A DNA stretch of 64,000 nucleotides from Sulfitobacter maritimus (GCF_013346665.1 NZ_JABVBB010000022.1:62001-126000); one strand, 5' to 3'. Counted from the first letter of the stretch, positions 1-9,239 are shown. The notes: generated by a model from the letters alone, not told the origin. Numbers and translations: made by a program.

Positions 1-624
1 CGGGTTCACGTTGCTGAGCTCCAGCGCGCCTTGGCGCACGGCGGTGCCTTCAGCCGGGCCGGGTTTGGCCGAGCCTTCGGGGGCAATCAACATGCCCCCA
101 CCAAGGCGTTTGTAGCTTTGAATTTCAGGGATATCGAAGACGCCGATTTTGCGCAGTGGGCCGGTCTCGCTGCCGGAAATCGTGCCGTCCTCAGAAATGT
201 TGATCTCGCCCAATCCTTGGGTTGGCAGTTGGATCGGCGCACCGCCGGCGTCCAGCAATTTCGCACCGGACAGGAGCGTCAGATTGCCCTGCGTATCAAT
301 GACAAAACTGCCGTCGCGGCCATAGGCCTGCTGGCCCTCTGGCGTCTGATAGCTAAACCACCCTCCGCCATGCAGCGCCACGTCCAGCGGGTTGCCAGTC
401 TGGGACAGAGCGCCGGGGCGTGTGTCGATATATGAACCGGTGTCACTGACAAAAGCCGACTGATCGTCAGCGGACATGCTGGTGTCCTGCAACAAGCTTT
501 CAAACACCACATGCTCGCCCTTGTAACCGGCAGTGCTGGCATTCGCGATGTTGTTTGCGGTGATGTCCAACTGGCGCTGCAACGAGGTCGCCAGCGACAT
601 GCTGATATGAGTGGATTCTGTCAT
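1..624 (-). CDS. flgF: Flagellar basal-body rod protein FlgF (3' part missing)
   Basis: Proximal rod component of the flagellar basal body. I translated it directly from the minus strand: the reading frame stays open for 208 codons from the ATG at 622-624 to the window edge, so the C-terminus is missing. The N-terminus carries the rod/hook family signature ITANNIANASTAGYK, followed by GNPLDVALHGGGWF and YGRDGSF, the pattern of FlgF/FlgG-type rod proteins. The fairly short N-domain and the lack of FlgE-type insertions favour FlgF over FlgG or FlgE. It diverges from the downstream periplasmic-protein/flgE operon across about 100 bases. FlgG cannot be fully excluded because the C-terminal part is not visible. 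Confidence 0.85.
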   Translation of the reverse strand, partial: MTESTHISMSLATSLQRQLDITANNIANASTAGYKGEHVVFESLLQDTSMSADDQSAFVSDTGSYIDTRPGALSQTGNPLDVALHGGGWFSYQTPEGQQAYGRDGSFVIDTQGNLTLLSGAKLLDAGGAPIQLPTQGLGEINISEDGTISGSETGPLRKIGVFDIPEIQSYKRLGGGMLIAPEGSAKPGPAEGTAVRQGALELSNVNP

Positions 625-723
625 GGCGCACCTCAAGGGTTGCAAGGATGAAGTGACTTTTTCAAGGTCACTGTGAAATAATTAATGGATTTTTACAAGA
701 ATAAAGTGCATCTATCCATTGAG

Positions 724-2505
724 ATGACGCATTTGCACAACATTGTTCTTGGTCTTTCCTTAGTGATTGCAGCACCAGTGATGGCGCAGGAGACCCCTAT
801 TTTCGCGCCGTTGCGTCTGGTCGAACAAGGGCAGCGCGATTTCCTCACCGCGCGGCAGGACCTTTCTGAACAGATGATTCAGCTCAGCGCGGCAGACGAG
901 GCTGAGGCTGGTAAGACACTGAACGCAAACCTCCTATTGGATATGGCCGAACTGCACCTCGCATGGATGTTGCGCAGGGAGGCCGGCGGCTATCTTGCGG
1001 CGCTGGACCCGGAAAGTCTGACCCCGGCCGCGCAGCGGCGGTACCGGACGCTGGACCTTGCGTTGGCGCTGTTGGATCAACAGAACTCTGCGGGCGGGCT
1101 CGGACAGGCCGTGTCGCGCTCGGTTGGTTGGGGGCAGGGGCAGGCCCTGCGTGCCGCAGCCTTTGCCCGCCTTGGCGCGACGGATGAGGCCGCGCGTTTG
1201 CTGCCCGATATTATTGCAAGCCTTAAGGCGCTGTCTCCCGCGATCGAAGCCGCGCTTTTGCCAGACCTGCTGGAAGCTGCGCTAGCGGCGGAGGACTGGG
1301 AGGCCGGGCGGGCGTTGGCTGAGCGTTTTGCCAGCCATGCGGCCCTGCGCGATGGGCCAGCCTATCGCTACCTTCTGGCGCGGGCTTCGGAGCTTTCGGG
1401 CGACTATCTGATGGCCTTTGACGGCTATGCCGAAGCCGCACAGGGCCGTGATGTCTATGCCCACCGTGCGCGGCTGGCGCTGGTGCGCATGGGGCGCGAG
1501 ACGGACAGTCTGCCGCTGGCGGATGCCGTGGCGCTGCTCAAATCTGCGCGGTGGCTGTGGAGCGGGGATGACGCGGCGCGTGAGGGTGTCATGCTTCTGG
1601 CGTCACTCGCCGAAGAAGCCGGAGACCTTGAAGCCGCGCTTTGGGCCTTGGGGCATCTGCTCCGAGACGCGTCTGACAACGAGGCAGAAGCACTCCGCGC
1701 GCGGGCGCAGGCGGTCTATGGCAGTTTTTACAGCGCTGGTGCGGCTGGTGAGATCGACCTGTCGGCTTTTCTTGAGGGCCATGCCCGGATCGCGCACCGG
1801 TGGCGCTTTGATGCGGGGTTTGCTGCGCATGCCATGGCGGTCCCGCAACGGCTGCTCGACACTGGAATGACAGCGCTTGCCGCGCGGGAGTTCCGTGCGT
1901 TGCGGGAGCTTGCCGAAGCGGGCGGGCGTTCGGGTGTGGCAGCGGCAGACCCGGACCTGATCGCGGATCTGCGGACCAAGGAAGCCCGCGCCCTGTTGGC
2001 CGGGGGGCAGGCGGATGCGGCGGTGGATTTGCTCAGCGGTTTTGCCAATGCGCAGGGGATCAATGCCGAGGCCGAAGCTCTGTTGATCGACGCCCTGGCG
2101 CAGGCCGGTCGGTCTGACGAACTCGCCACGCTGCGGGTCAAGGCGCAAGACATGGGGCTGCGGCGCAGCCGGGCTGTTGCCCTTTATGAAACTGGCAAAT
2201 GGGTGGCCGCGCGGCTGGCTTTCTTAGAGATGTGGCAGACCCATCCCGACCAATTCAGCTTTGCCGATGCGACGCGTCTGACCCTTGCTGCCTATGAAAC
2301 GGGCGACAGGGAAACCGTGGCGCGGGCGGCTTCGGCCTTTCCAACGCTGACCGAACTGCCGGGCTGGACCGAGATTGCCGCCACATTAGGCGGGGAAGCA
2401 GAGACAGGGCCACCAGGTCAAGAGATGATGCGCCTGAGTATGCGCAGTGCAGATCGCATTCTGGACGCGGTGACCAATGTCACCGACGTAAAGGAAAGCG
2501 AGTGA
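724..2505 (+). CDS. Periplasmic helical-repeat protein next to flgE (possible MotC-like)
   Basis: A 593-residue protein of unknown function. I chose the ATG at 724 because it gives a classic signal peptide (hydrophobic stretch, then AAPVMAQE) about 21 residues long; an in-frame ATG at 685 would add 13 residues and a long n-region. The mature part is rich in Ala, Leu and Glu and reads as repeated helix pairs resembling degenerate TPR or SEL-like repeats, with no catalytic motif. It lies between flgF and flgE, so a role in flagellar motor or hook assembly is likely. A MotE-like gene also occurs in the window, and in rhizobia MotE is the chaperone of the periplasmic motor protein MotC. This protein could fill the MotC role, but I see no sequence proof. 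Confidence 0.7.
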   Translation: MTHLHNIVLGLSLVIAAPVMAQETPIFAPLRLVEQGQRDFLTARQDLSEQMIQLSAADEAEAGKTLNANLLLDMAELHLAWMLRREAGGYLAALDPESLTPAAQRRYRTLDLALALLDQQNSAGGLGQAVSRSVGWGQGQALRAAAFARLGATDEAARLLPDIIASLKALSPAIEAALLPDLLEAALAAEDWEAGRALAERFASHAALRDGPAYRYLLARASELSGDYLMAFDGYAEAAQGRDVYAHRARLALVRMGRETDSLPLADAVALLKSARWLWSGDDAAREGVMLLASLAEEAGDLEAALWALGHLLRDASDNEAEALRARAQAVYGSFYSAGAAGEIDLSAFLEGHARIAHRWRFDAGFAAHAMAVPQRLLDTGMTALAAREFRALRELAEAGGRSGVAAADPDLIADLRTKEARALLAGGQADAAVDLLSGFANAQGINAEAEALLIDALAQAGRSDELATLRVKAQDMGLRRSRAVALYETGKWVAARLAFLEMWQTHPDQFSFADATRLTLAAYETGDRETVARAASAFPTLTELPGWTEIAATLGGEAETGPPGQEMMRLSMRSADRILDAVTNVTDVKESE

Positions 2506-2526
2506 TAAAATTATCAAACATAGATT

Positions 2527-2581
2527 TTATTCTTGATTTATGCATGCAAGTTGCCCCTATTCATGTATAACGCAAGAATAA
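2527..2581. promoter_or_regulatory. AT-rich inverted repeat upstream of flgE
   Basis: TTATTCTTG at 2527-2535 is matched by its reverse complement CAAGAATAA at 2573-2581. The arms extend to 11 bases with one mismatch and are separated by 37 bases. The region is far more AT-rich than its surroundings and ends 22 bases before the flgE start. It could hold the flgE promoter and a regulator site. I could not match it to a sigma-54 or CtrA consensus. Confidence 0.4.
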
Positions 2582-2603
2582 TAATAGCGAGCAGGACCAC
2601 GTC

Positions 2604-3881
2604 ATGAGCATTACAGGCGCCCTTCAGATCGGGGTCAGCGGGTTGCAGGCCAACTCCTCCCGAGTGCAGAACATTTCGAGCAACATCGCCAACGCCAACA
2701 CAGTGGGCTATCGGCGGACGTTCTCGGAGTTTGTGACTCAGAACACCGGTTCGACACAGGCGGGTGTGCTCAGCGATGTGCGCGCGGATATCTCTGCCAA
2801 CGGCAATATCATGGGGACGGGTCGTTCGACTGATTTTGCTGTGCAGGGCGACGGGTTCTTTGTCGTATCGCGTAATCCGAATGATCCGGTTGAAGCAAAT
2901 TACTACCTGACCCGCGCAGGCTCTTTCACGCCTGACCAAGACGGCAACCTGCGCAATTCAGCCGGCTATTACCTCAGCGGCTACCCCACAGACGCCACTG
3001 GGGCCACCGGCAGTGTAAGCAGCACCAGCTATACCGATCTGAGCACGGTCAATATCGCCAGCTATCAGGTGCAAGGCACGCCAAGCTCGCGGGTCGATGT
3101 CTCGGGCAATATCCCTTCGCAAGAGACCGGACAGGCGACACCCGGCGCGCCATTTGAATCGACGCTGCGCTATGTGAACCCCTTGGGCGGTTCGGATCAA
3201 GTGACCCTGTCGTGGCAGCCCAGTGCGACCGCCAATGAATGGTCGGTGAACATCCGTGACGCGAGTGGCCACGACTATGGGACAGCGACGGTCAACTTTA
3301 CCGACAGCGGCGTCGGCGCGGGCAGTCCGGCCTCCTACACGCCAGACATTGCAAACCCTTTGCCCATCGATCCGGCAACTGGGATCGTCACCCTGCCGAT
3401 CAACAACGGTGCCACGCCGCAGACATTGGAAATCAACTTCGGCGCACCTGGGACCTTTCAGGGCATGACCCAATTTGCGGGCGACTATACCCCGCCGCAA
3501 TTCACCGACGACGGCACTGAAACAGGCAGTCTTGAGCGGGCAGAGATGAGCGATACCGGCGTGCTCTTTGGTGTCTTTGACAATGGCCAGCGCCGCGCCT
3601 TGTTCCAAGTGCCACTCGCGAATGTCGCAAACCCCGATCAGATGCGCTCGGTCGATGGCAACGCCTATGTGGCCACCCGCGCCTCCGGGGCGGTGAGCCT
3701 TGGCGGGCCGATGTCTAACGGTCTGGGCAGTATCAACAGCGGTTCTCTGGAAGGGGCCAATGTCGATATCGCGCAGGAACTGACCGATCTGATCCAGACC
3801 CAACGGGCCTATTCTTCAAGCGCGAAGATCATCACCACCAGCGATGAGATGCTGGACGAAACCCTGCGTATCAAACGCTAA
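2604..3881 (+). CDS. flgE: Flagellar hook protein FlgE
   Basis: Monomer of the flagellar hook, 425 residues, exported by the flagellar type III system. The N-terminus MSITGALQIGVSGLQANS with NISSNIANANTVGYRR is the hook/rod family signature. DFAVQGDGFFVV near residue 85 and a C-terminal helix containing LTDLIQTQRAYSSSAKIIT with MLDETLRIKR are the typical D0 halves. The central insertion makes it longer than FlgF/FlgG, as expected for FlgE. It starts an operon-like run with flgK only 13 bases downstream. Confidence 0.95.
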   Translation: MSITGALQIGVSGLQANSSRVQNISSNIANANTVGYRRTFSEFVTQNTGSTQAGVLSDVRADISANGNIMGTGRSTDFAVQGDGFFVVSRNPNDPVEANYYLTRAGSFTPDQDGNLRNSAGYYLSGYPTDATGATGSVSSTSYTDLSTVNIASYQVQGTPSSRVDVSGNIPSQETGQATPGAPFESTLRYVNPLGGSDQVTLSWQPSATANEWSVNIRDASGHDYGTATVNFTDSGVGAGSPASYTPDIANPLPIDPATGIVTLPINNGATPQTLEINFGAPGTFQGMTQFAGDYTPPQFTDDGTETGSLERAEMSDTGVLFGVFDNGQRRALFQVPLANVANPDQMRSVDGNAYVATRASGAVSLGGPMSNGLGSINSGSLEGANVDIAQELTDLIQTQRAYSSSAKIITTSDEMLDETLRIKR

Positions 3882-3894
3882 AACAGGTGCCTGA

Positions 3895-5310
3895 ATGAGC
3901 ATCTCCTCTGCCTTTAACGTCGCCCGCAGTGGGCTCAGCGCCACCGAAGGGCGGGCCAATCTGGTCGCGGGCAACATCGCCCACGCCCAGACCGAAGGCT
4001 ATGCGCGGCGCGATGGCGCTCAGGTCAGCACCGGCGGGCAGGGCAGCGGTGTTGAACTGCGCATGGTGCGGCAGATGGACGAACGGCTCGCGGGATTGAC
4101 CCGCAACGCCGCCGCCGAAATGGGGCAGGCTCAGGTCGCAAATGAGGTGCTGGGCGGCTATCTGCTCACCTTGGGCAACCCCAATGACGAAATCTCCCCC
4201 GCTGCCCGCCTTGCCGAGTTTCAGGCTGGGCTGGACCTGTTGTCGAACAATCCCGCAGATCCCGCCGCGCAGAACGACCTCCTCTCTCGCGCGAAAACCT
4301 TGGTGCAGAGCCTCAACAACGCCGCGAATTCAATCGAAGACAGCCGGGTGCAGGCGGGTGAGAGCTATCTGACGAGCGTGAAAGAAACCAACAGCGCCCT
4401 GGCCGACATCGCCAAGCTGAACGAAAAGCTCCGCGTTGCAGGGCCAGACGCGGGCGCGGTCAACAGCTTGAAGGACGAAATGAACCGCCGTCTGGACGCC
4501 TTGGGCGCGCAGATGGACTTCACCAGCCGCTGGGAAACGGACGGTTCGTTGACCCTACACACCACCGGCGGCACTGAATTGGTCAATGGCGATGATGCTG
4601 TGCAACTGACCGCAGATCCTGATAGCGGTGCGCTATTTGCAGGCACGATCAATATCACCCCCGGAGCCACCGGAGCACGCGGGTCGGACAGCGGGCGGCT
4701 GGCGGGTCTGAGCCAGATCATCTCCCGCGATTTGCCGCAGATGAAACTGCAACTGGATGAACTGGCCCGCGGGTTGGTGCAGAGTTTTGAAGCCGCCGAT
4801 ATGTCGCGCGGCCCGGGCGATGCGGGGCTGTTTACTGATGCGGGCGCTGCCTTTGACCCGGCGCAGGCCGATGGTCTGGCGGGGCGTCTTGCGCTGAACG
4901 CCAGCGTCGACCCCGAGCGCGGTGGAATGCTGTCGCGCCTGCGGGACGGTGCTGCGGCAACCGTGAGCCGAGAGCCCGGCGATTCGACTCAGATTAACGC
5001 GTTCATCGACGTCTTCGACTCCGGCTTCGCCTTTGCCCCAGCCAGCGGGCTGAACGCCAATGCAACAATCGGTGATTTCGCGGCCGATATGGTGGGCCAT
5101 CAAAACATGGTCCGTGTCACAGCCGACTCGCAGGCCGAGACCGCCCGCATCCGACTTGTCACCTTCGAGGACAACCGCAGCGGTGTCGAAGGGGTTAACA
5201 TCGACACCGAACTGCAAAAGTTGATGGAAATCGAACAATCCTACGGGGCAAATTCGCAGGTGCTCAACAGCCTGACGAATATGCTCGATACCCTATTAAG
5301 CAGCGTGTGA
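3895..5310 (+). CDS. flgK: Flagellar hook-associated protein 1, FlgK
   Basis: Hook-filament junction protein, 471 residues. The N-terminus MSISSAFNVARSGLSATEGRANLVAGNIAHAQTEGYARR style matches FlgK, and the C-terminus has the family pattern GVNIDTELQKLMEIEQSYGANSQ followed by LNSLTNMLDTLL. In between are long helical stretches and a NAANSIEDSRV region. The start has an upstream CAGGTG and follows flgE by 13 bases; flgL begins 7 bases after its stop. This is the normal FlgE-FlgK-FlgL order for the Roseobacter group. Confidence 0.95.
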   Translation: MSISSAFNVARSGLSATEGRANLVAGNIAHAQTEGYARRDGAQVSTGGQGSGVELRMVRQMDERLAGLTRNAAAEMGQAQVANEVLGGYLLTLGNPNDEISPAARLAEFQAGLDLLSNNPADPAAQNDLLSRAKTLVQSLNNAANSIEDSRVQAGESYLTSVKETNSALADIAKLNEKLRVAGPDAGAVNSLKDEMNRRLDALGAQMDFTSRWETDGSLTLHTTGGTELVNGDDAVQLTADPDSGALFAGTINITPGATGARGSDSGRLAGLSQIISRDLPQMKLQLDELARGLVQSFEAADMSRGPGDAGLFTDAGAAFDPAQADGLAGRLALNASVDPERGGMLSRLRDGAAATVSREPGDSTQINAFIDVFDSGFAFAPASGLNANATIGDFAADMVGHQNMVRVTADSQAETARIRLVTFEDNRSGVEGVNIDTELQKLMEIEQSYGANSQVLNSLTNMLDTLLSSV

Positions 5311-5317
5311 GGATCAG

Positions 5318-6379
5318 ATGAGCGATATCTCTCGTACCGTCTCCACCGCGTTGCACAGCCTGCGGCAACGTGAAACCACCAGCCGGTTGACCTCGGAACT
5401 GACACAAGTGTCTCAGGAGTTGAGCACCGGGCTCAAGGCGCGGCCCTATGATGATCTGGGCCATAAATCCTCTGACGCGATTGCGATCCGCATGCAGGTC
5501 GCGCGCAATGACGGTTTTATCACCTCCAACACGCTGCTCGACCGCCGTTTTCTGGCGGTGGAAACTTCGCTCGGCGCGATCCGTGATGCGGGGCAGGCGG
5601 TGATGGAACAGGCGTTGACGGCGACGGTCTCTGGCGGGCCATCGTCAAGCTATCTTACACTGGCGGCGCGTTCGGCCCTTGATACGGTGATTCAGCGCGC
5701 AGCGGTGGGGGACAGTTCAGGCTACCTCATGGCCGGCACCCGCAGTGATGTGAACCCGCTGCAAGCTTGGGATGAGGTCAACCCCAGAACCGGTGAATCC
5801 CCTGCAGAGTCGGTTGACCACATGATCGGCGGCACCCCGCAGACAATCGCGGACGTGCAGACCGCGATCAGCAGGTTGAAAGCCGGCTTTGACGACAACG
5901 CCGGCTTCGCAGGCCACAATTTCGAGCAGACGTTCTACAACGGCGCGCCCTCCGGCAGTCCGCCGCTGACCTCGCGCACCTCAGAGACACAAACCCTGAC
6001 CCAAGGCGTGCAGGCCAACGACCCGGCGATACGCGATTTGATGCGCGGGCTGGCGATGCTGAGCGCGGTGGACGCGGGCGACATCATGGATACAGAGGCC
6101 CGTGAGGCTTGGCTCAGTGAGGCACGCAGCGCCATCGGCGCGGGGCTGGAAGGGCTCGTTGATCTTGAGACCGTCACCGGCCTGAAACGCGCGCAGTTGC
6201 AAGACACGCTCGCAGCGCAGCAAAGCCGCGGGCAGTTTCTGGACCAAGAAACGCTGAAACTCGAAGGGGCGGACCAATATGACGCCGCCACCCGGCTGAC
6301 CCAATTGCAGAACCAACTCGACTCCAGCTTTGCCGTCACCGCGCGTCTGTCGCGCCTGTCTTTCCTCAATTACCTCTGA
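5318..6379 (+). CDS. flgL: Flagellar hook-associated protein 3, FlgL
   Basis: Second hook-filament junction protein, 353 residues. The N-terminal helix MSDISRTVSTALHSLRQRE with a following ELSTGLKARPYDDLG resembles flagellin/FlgL D0-D1, where flagellins carry RISTGLKVSSGKD. The C-terminal helix ends LTARLSRLSFLNYL in place of the flagellin LSLFR ending. Position directly after flgK with a 7-base gap and a GAGGATCAG leader supports FlgL. It shares the flagellin fold but lacks the flagellin-specific ends of the three genes at 8288-11466. Confidence 0.93.
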   Translation: MSDISRTVSTALHSLRQRETTSRLTSELTQVSQELSTGLKARPYDDLGHKSSDAIAIRMQVARNDGFITSNTLLDRRFLAVETSLGAIRDAGQAVMEQALTATVSGGPSSSYLTLAARSALDTVIQRAAVGDSSGYLMAGTRSDVNPLQAWDEVNPRTGESPAESVDHMIGGTPQTIADVQTAISRLKAGFDDNAGFAGHNFEQTFYNGAPSGSPPLTSRTSETQTLTQGVQANDPAIRDLMRGLAMLSAVDAGDIMDTEAREAWLSEARSAIGAGLEGLVDLETVTGLKRAQLQDTLAAQQSRGQFLDQETLKLEGADQYDAATRLTQLQNQLDSSFAVTARLSRLSFLNYL

Positions 6380-6393
6380 CCGGACCGCCGACC

Positions 6394-7494
6394 ATGAAAA
6401 CCATGTTCAAATTCCTTCTGATCAGCCTCACATTGGCTTTGGCCGCTCCGGCCAGCGCACAGGTGCGGATCAAGGACATCGTGACGGTTGAGGGCGTGCG
6501 GGCGAACCAATTGGTGGGCTACGGGCTTGTTGTGGGCCTCAACGGTACCGGCGACAGCCTGCGCAACGCGCCTTTTACCGAACGCGCGATTGAGGGCATG
6601 TTGGAGCGGCTTGGCATTGGCAATCTGACCGAAGATCAGATGCGCACCGCCAACACGGCTGCGGTCATGGTCACCGCCTCCTTGCCGCCCTTTGCGCGGA
6701 TGGGCAGCACCATTGACGTGGTCGTCTCCTCGCTCGGCGATGCCTCCTCGCTGCGCGGCGGCACTTTGATCGTGACCCCGCTGACCGCCGCGGATGGTGA
6801 GATCTACGCCGTCGCCCAAGGCCCGATTGCCGTCGCTGGATTTGCCGCTCAGGGGCTGAACGCCTCCATCGTCGAAGGCGTGCCAACAGGCGCCCGGATC
6901 GACAATGGCGCCATCGTGGAGCGCGAGGTCGCCTTCGAGTTCAACGAGCTGAGCACCATCAAACTGGCCCTGCGCAACCCCGATTTCGTCACCGCCCAAC
7001 GGGTCGAGCGTGCCATCAACCAAGCTGTTGGCCCCGTCGCCACTGCACTGGACTCGCGCACTATTTCCGTCACCCCGTTCGGCAAAGAGTCCCTGATGGA
7101 GACCATGGCCCTGATCGAGCCGCTTCAGGTGCAGCCAGATCAGGTGGCCAAAGTGGTGATCGACGCACGTTCCGGCACCATCGTTATCGGCGCGAATGTC
7201 CGCATTGACCAAGTCGCTGTCAGTCAAGGTGGCCTGACCGTGACCGTCCGCGATGATTTCAACGTCAGCCAGCCCGAGACCCTGTCGATTGGCGGGACCA
7301 CCGTGGTCGTGCCCAACACGTCGGTCGAGGTCGAAGAGCGCGATGCCCAATTCGCCGTGATCGACGGATCGGTGAGCCTGCAACGGCTGGTCGATGGGCT
7401 TAACGCCATCGGCGTCGGCGCGACGGAAACCATTTCGATCCTGCAATCCATCAAGGCCGCGGGTGCTTTGCACGCCGACCTTGAAATCATCTGA
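6394..7494 (+). CDS. flgI: Flagellar P-ring protein FlgI
   Basis: Periplasmic P-ring subunit around the rod in the peptidoglycan layer, 366 residues. A signal peptide (about residues 1-22, ending ASAQVRIKD) precedes the highly conserved VEGVRANQLVGYGLVVGLNGTGDS. The later TAAVMVTASLPPFARMGSTID and GGTLIVTPLTAADGEIYAVAQGP-like segments and the C-terminal LVDGLNAIGVGATETISILQ are diagnostic. It is 14 bases downstream of flgL. The large minus-strand open frame over this gene is a GC-composition shadow. Confidence 0.97.
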   Translation: MKTMFKFLLISLTLALAAPASAQVRIKDIVTVEGVRANQLVGYGLVVGLNGTGDSLRNAPFTERAIEGMLERLGIGNLTEDQMRTANTAAVMVTASLPPFARMGSTIDVVVSSLGDASSLRGGTLIVTPLTAADGEIYAVAQGPIAVAGFAAQGLNASIVEGVPTGARIDNGAIVEREVAFEFNELSTIKLALRNPDFVTAQRVERAINQAVGPVATALDSRTISVTPFGKESLMETMALIEPLQVQPDQVAKVVIDARSGTIVIGANVRIDQVAVSQGGLTVTVRDDFNVSQPETLSIGGTTVVVPNTSVEVEERDAQFAVIDGSVSLQRLVDGLNAIGVGATETISILQSIKAAGALHADLEII

Positions 7495-7503
7495 GGGCTG
7501 ATC

Positions 7504-7806
7504 GTGGAATTTGCATCCCTTCCCACTCCGGCCAACGTCGCCAAAATCACTTCCGCACCGCGCACAGCCGACCCGGTGACGGCGGAATCGGCCAAGGAAT
7601 TTGAGGCGATGTTCCTCGGTCAGATGGTCGATGAAATGCTCTCCACCGTTGATGTCGGCAGTTTTGGCGGGGGCCATGCAGAAGAAACATGGCGCAGCTT
7701 TCTGTCCAACGCGATTGGCGAAAGCATCGCTGAGCAAAACAGCACCGGAATCGCGCGCAGCATTGAAACCGCCATGGCCCGCTATCAATCGGGAGCTGCG
7801 AAATGA
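7504..7806 (+). CDS. flgJ: Rod-binding protein (FlgJ N-terminal domain only)
   Basis: A 100-residue protein matching the N-terminal rod-capping domain of FlgJ: AKEFEAMFLGQMVDEMLSTVD and WRSFLSNAIGESIAEQNSTGIA are its characteristic helices. Enterobacterial FlgJ has an additional muramidase domain, absent here; the stand-alone transglycosylase at 24581-25414 may supply that activity. The start is GTG at 7504, with a GAGGG ribosome site just upstream. Its last four bases overlap the next gene as ATGA, which indicates translational coupling. Confidence 0.88.
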   Translation: MEFASLPTPANVAKITSAPRTADPVTAESAKEFEAMFLGQMVDEMLSTVDVGSFGGGHAEETWRSFLSNAIGESIAEQNSTGIARSIETAMARYQSGAAK

Positions 7807-8180
7807 GCGATCCGCGTAAAGCCCTCGCAACTGTCGACGCGCTCGGCAATCTGCTGCGCCGCGAGATTGCGGCAGTTGAGGGCGGCTCTTTCGATCAACT
7901 GGTCGGTTTCGCCAGCGAGAAAGCCCGAATCGCCGCCGAGCTTGAACACCAGCTTAGCGAGAACCCCGAAGCGGTAAGCAAAGACAAGTTACGCGATCTA
8001 AAAGACCTGATCGCGCGTGATCATCACCACCTGCAACTGGCCCGCCAAGCCACCGCAGAGATGATTAAAGAAGTTTCCCAAATCCGGGAAAAGCACAGCA
8101 TTGCAGGTATTTACGGCCGAAGCGGTGCTAAACGTGACAACCGCGCAACAGTGATGACAACGGTGGACAAAAGTTTCTGA
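7803..8180 (+). CDS. FlgN-like flagellar chaperone
   Basis: A 125-residue, all-helical, highly charged protein, overlapping the rod-binding protein gene by ATGA. The size, the coiled-coil-like pattern (LGNLLRREIAAVEGG, then LEHQLSENPEAVSKD) and location between flgI/flgJ and the flagellins fit FlgN, the export chaperone of FlgK and FlgL. The C-terminal tail ARQATAEMIKEVSQIRE then a GIYGRSGA segment also fits FlgN, where a Y-G motif is common. Similarity is structural rather than strong, so function is inferred. Confidence 0.7.
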   Translation: MSDPRKALATVDALGNLLRREIAAVEGGSFDQLVGFASEKARIAAELEHQLSENPEAVSKDKLRDLKDLIARDHHHLQLARQATAEMIKEVSQIREKHSIAGIYGRSGAKRDNRATVMTTVDKSF

Positions 8181-8223
8181 ATTGCCTCAATGTTGCCAGT
8201 TTTTCGCGTAAAAACGTAATCAA

Positions 8224-8287
8224 GCGGGTTCGCCCCGCAGTTGTCAGAACGACGACATAACGAACTAGAATAGTCTGGAGTAAGAGT
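8224..8287 (+). promoter_or_regulatory. Structured flagellin leader 1
   Basis: A GC hairpin (GCGGG at 8224-8228, TTCGC loop, CCCGC at 8234-8238) is followed by the box GTTGTCAGAACGACGACA at 8240-8257. Within the box TGTC and GACA can pair across 8 bases. CTAGAATAGTCTGGA then precedes the ATG. The same order recurs before flagellins 2 and 3, so this is most likely a conserved transcript leader. Confidence 0.65.
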
Positions 8288-9229
8288 ATGTCTTCGATCA
8301 ACACAAACACATCAGCGATGAATGCGTTGTCGACGCTGCGGAATGTCAATTCGAACCTAAACCAAACGCAAGACCGGATTTCGACGGGCCTTAAAGTTTC
8401 TTCGGGCAAAGACAATGCGTCTTACTTTGCCATTTCGGAGACGATGAAGGGTGATAGCGGTATGACGAAGGCTGTTAACGAAAGCCTTACGCTCACAAAA
8501 AACTCCATCGCTACCGCGCGTGTTGGCACCGAACAAGTCGGTGAACTTGCGAACCAATTTCTTGAAAAGCTCGCGTTTGCTCAAAACAACCAAGACGATT
8601 TCGATAAGGTTGCCGAAGAACTGACGAAGCTCGTCGCCGACATGAAGACCACGGTTTCTCAGTCGACCTTCAACGGCGACGACCTGGTCAACGCCGCCGA
8701 TACTGCGACAGCCAATGCCACAATCACGGACGAGGGGGTGATGACTGGTGATGTTGAGACAACCGCAACGCGTGATGTTGTCACTGGGGTGACGCGGAGC
8801 AGCGGTTTCGCAACTACCTCGATTTCATTCGACTCCGTGGATTTGACCGGACGTGTCGACGTTTTCGATAAAATCGCGACTGATTTTGCTACGAATGCTG
8901 CAGTGACGACGGATTCCACAGGTTCCCCCGGCACTACCAAGGGTGATTTGTATCTCCAAAACGTGCTGAAGCTTGCTGAAAAAGAAGTTGGCAACATTCT
9001 TACCGCGGAAACCAGCCTCGGCCTCGCAGAAAAATCCATCGAGAACCAGCAAGGCTTTTTGACCAAGCTCGCTGATAACCTTGATGCAGGTGTGGGCGCC
9101 ATGGTTGACGCAAACATGGAAGAAGAAGCCGCCCGTCTTCAGGCGCTTCAGGTTCAGCAGCAGCTGGCATCGCAGTCACTGTCGATCGCCAATCAGGCAC
9201 CGCAGAACATCCTAAGCCTGTTCCGCTAA
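8288..9229 (+). CDS. fliC: Flagellin 1
   Basis: Filament subunit of 313 residues. The N-terminus MSSINTNTSAMNALSTLRNV with QDRISTGLKVSSGKDNASYF and the C-terminus SIANQAPQNILSLFR are the conserved D0/D1 ends of flagellins. The central part is variable (TDEGVMTGDVETTATRDV, then TGRVDVFDKIATDFATNA) and differs from the two neighbours. The last 53 residues are essentially identical to the other two flagellins. It is the first of three tandem copies and its leader is the most divergent of the three. Confidence 0.96.
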   Translation: MSSINTNTSAMNALSTLRNVNSNLNQTQDRISTGLKVSSGKDNASYFAISETMKGDSGMTKAVNESLTLTKNSIATARVGTEQVGELANQFLEKLAFAQNNQDDFDKVAEELTKLVADMKTTVSQSTFNGDDLVNAADTATANATITDEGVMTGDVETTATRDVVTGVTRSSGFATTSISFDSVDLTGRVDVFDKIATDFATNAAVTTDSTGSPGTTKGDLYLQNVLKLAEKEVGNILTAETSLGLAEKSIENQQGFLTKLADNLDAGVGAMVDANMEEEAARLQALQVQQQLASQSLSIANQAPQNILSLFR

Positions 9230-9239
9230 AGTTAAATAT

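Noticed and set aside
6370-7830. 486-codon open frame antisense to flgI
   Set aside because: GC-rich codon bias of flgI creates the frame; product is His/Gly/Asp-rich with no recognisable domain.
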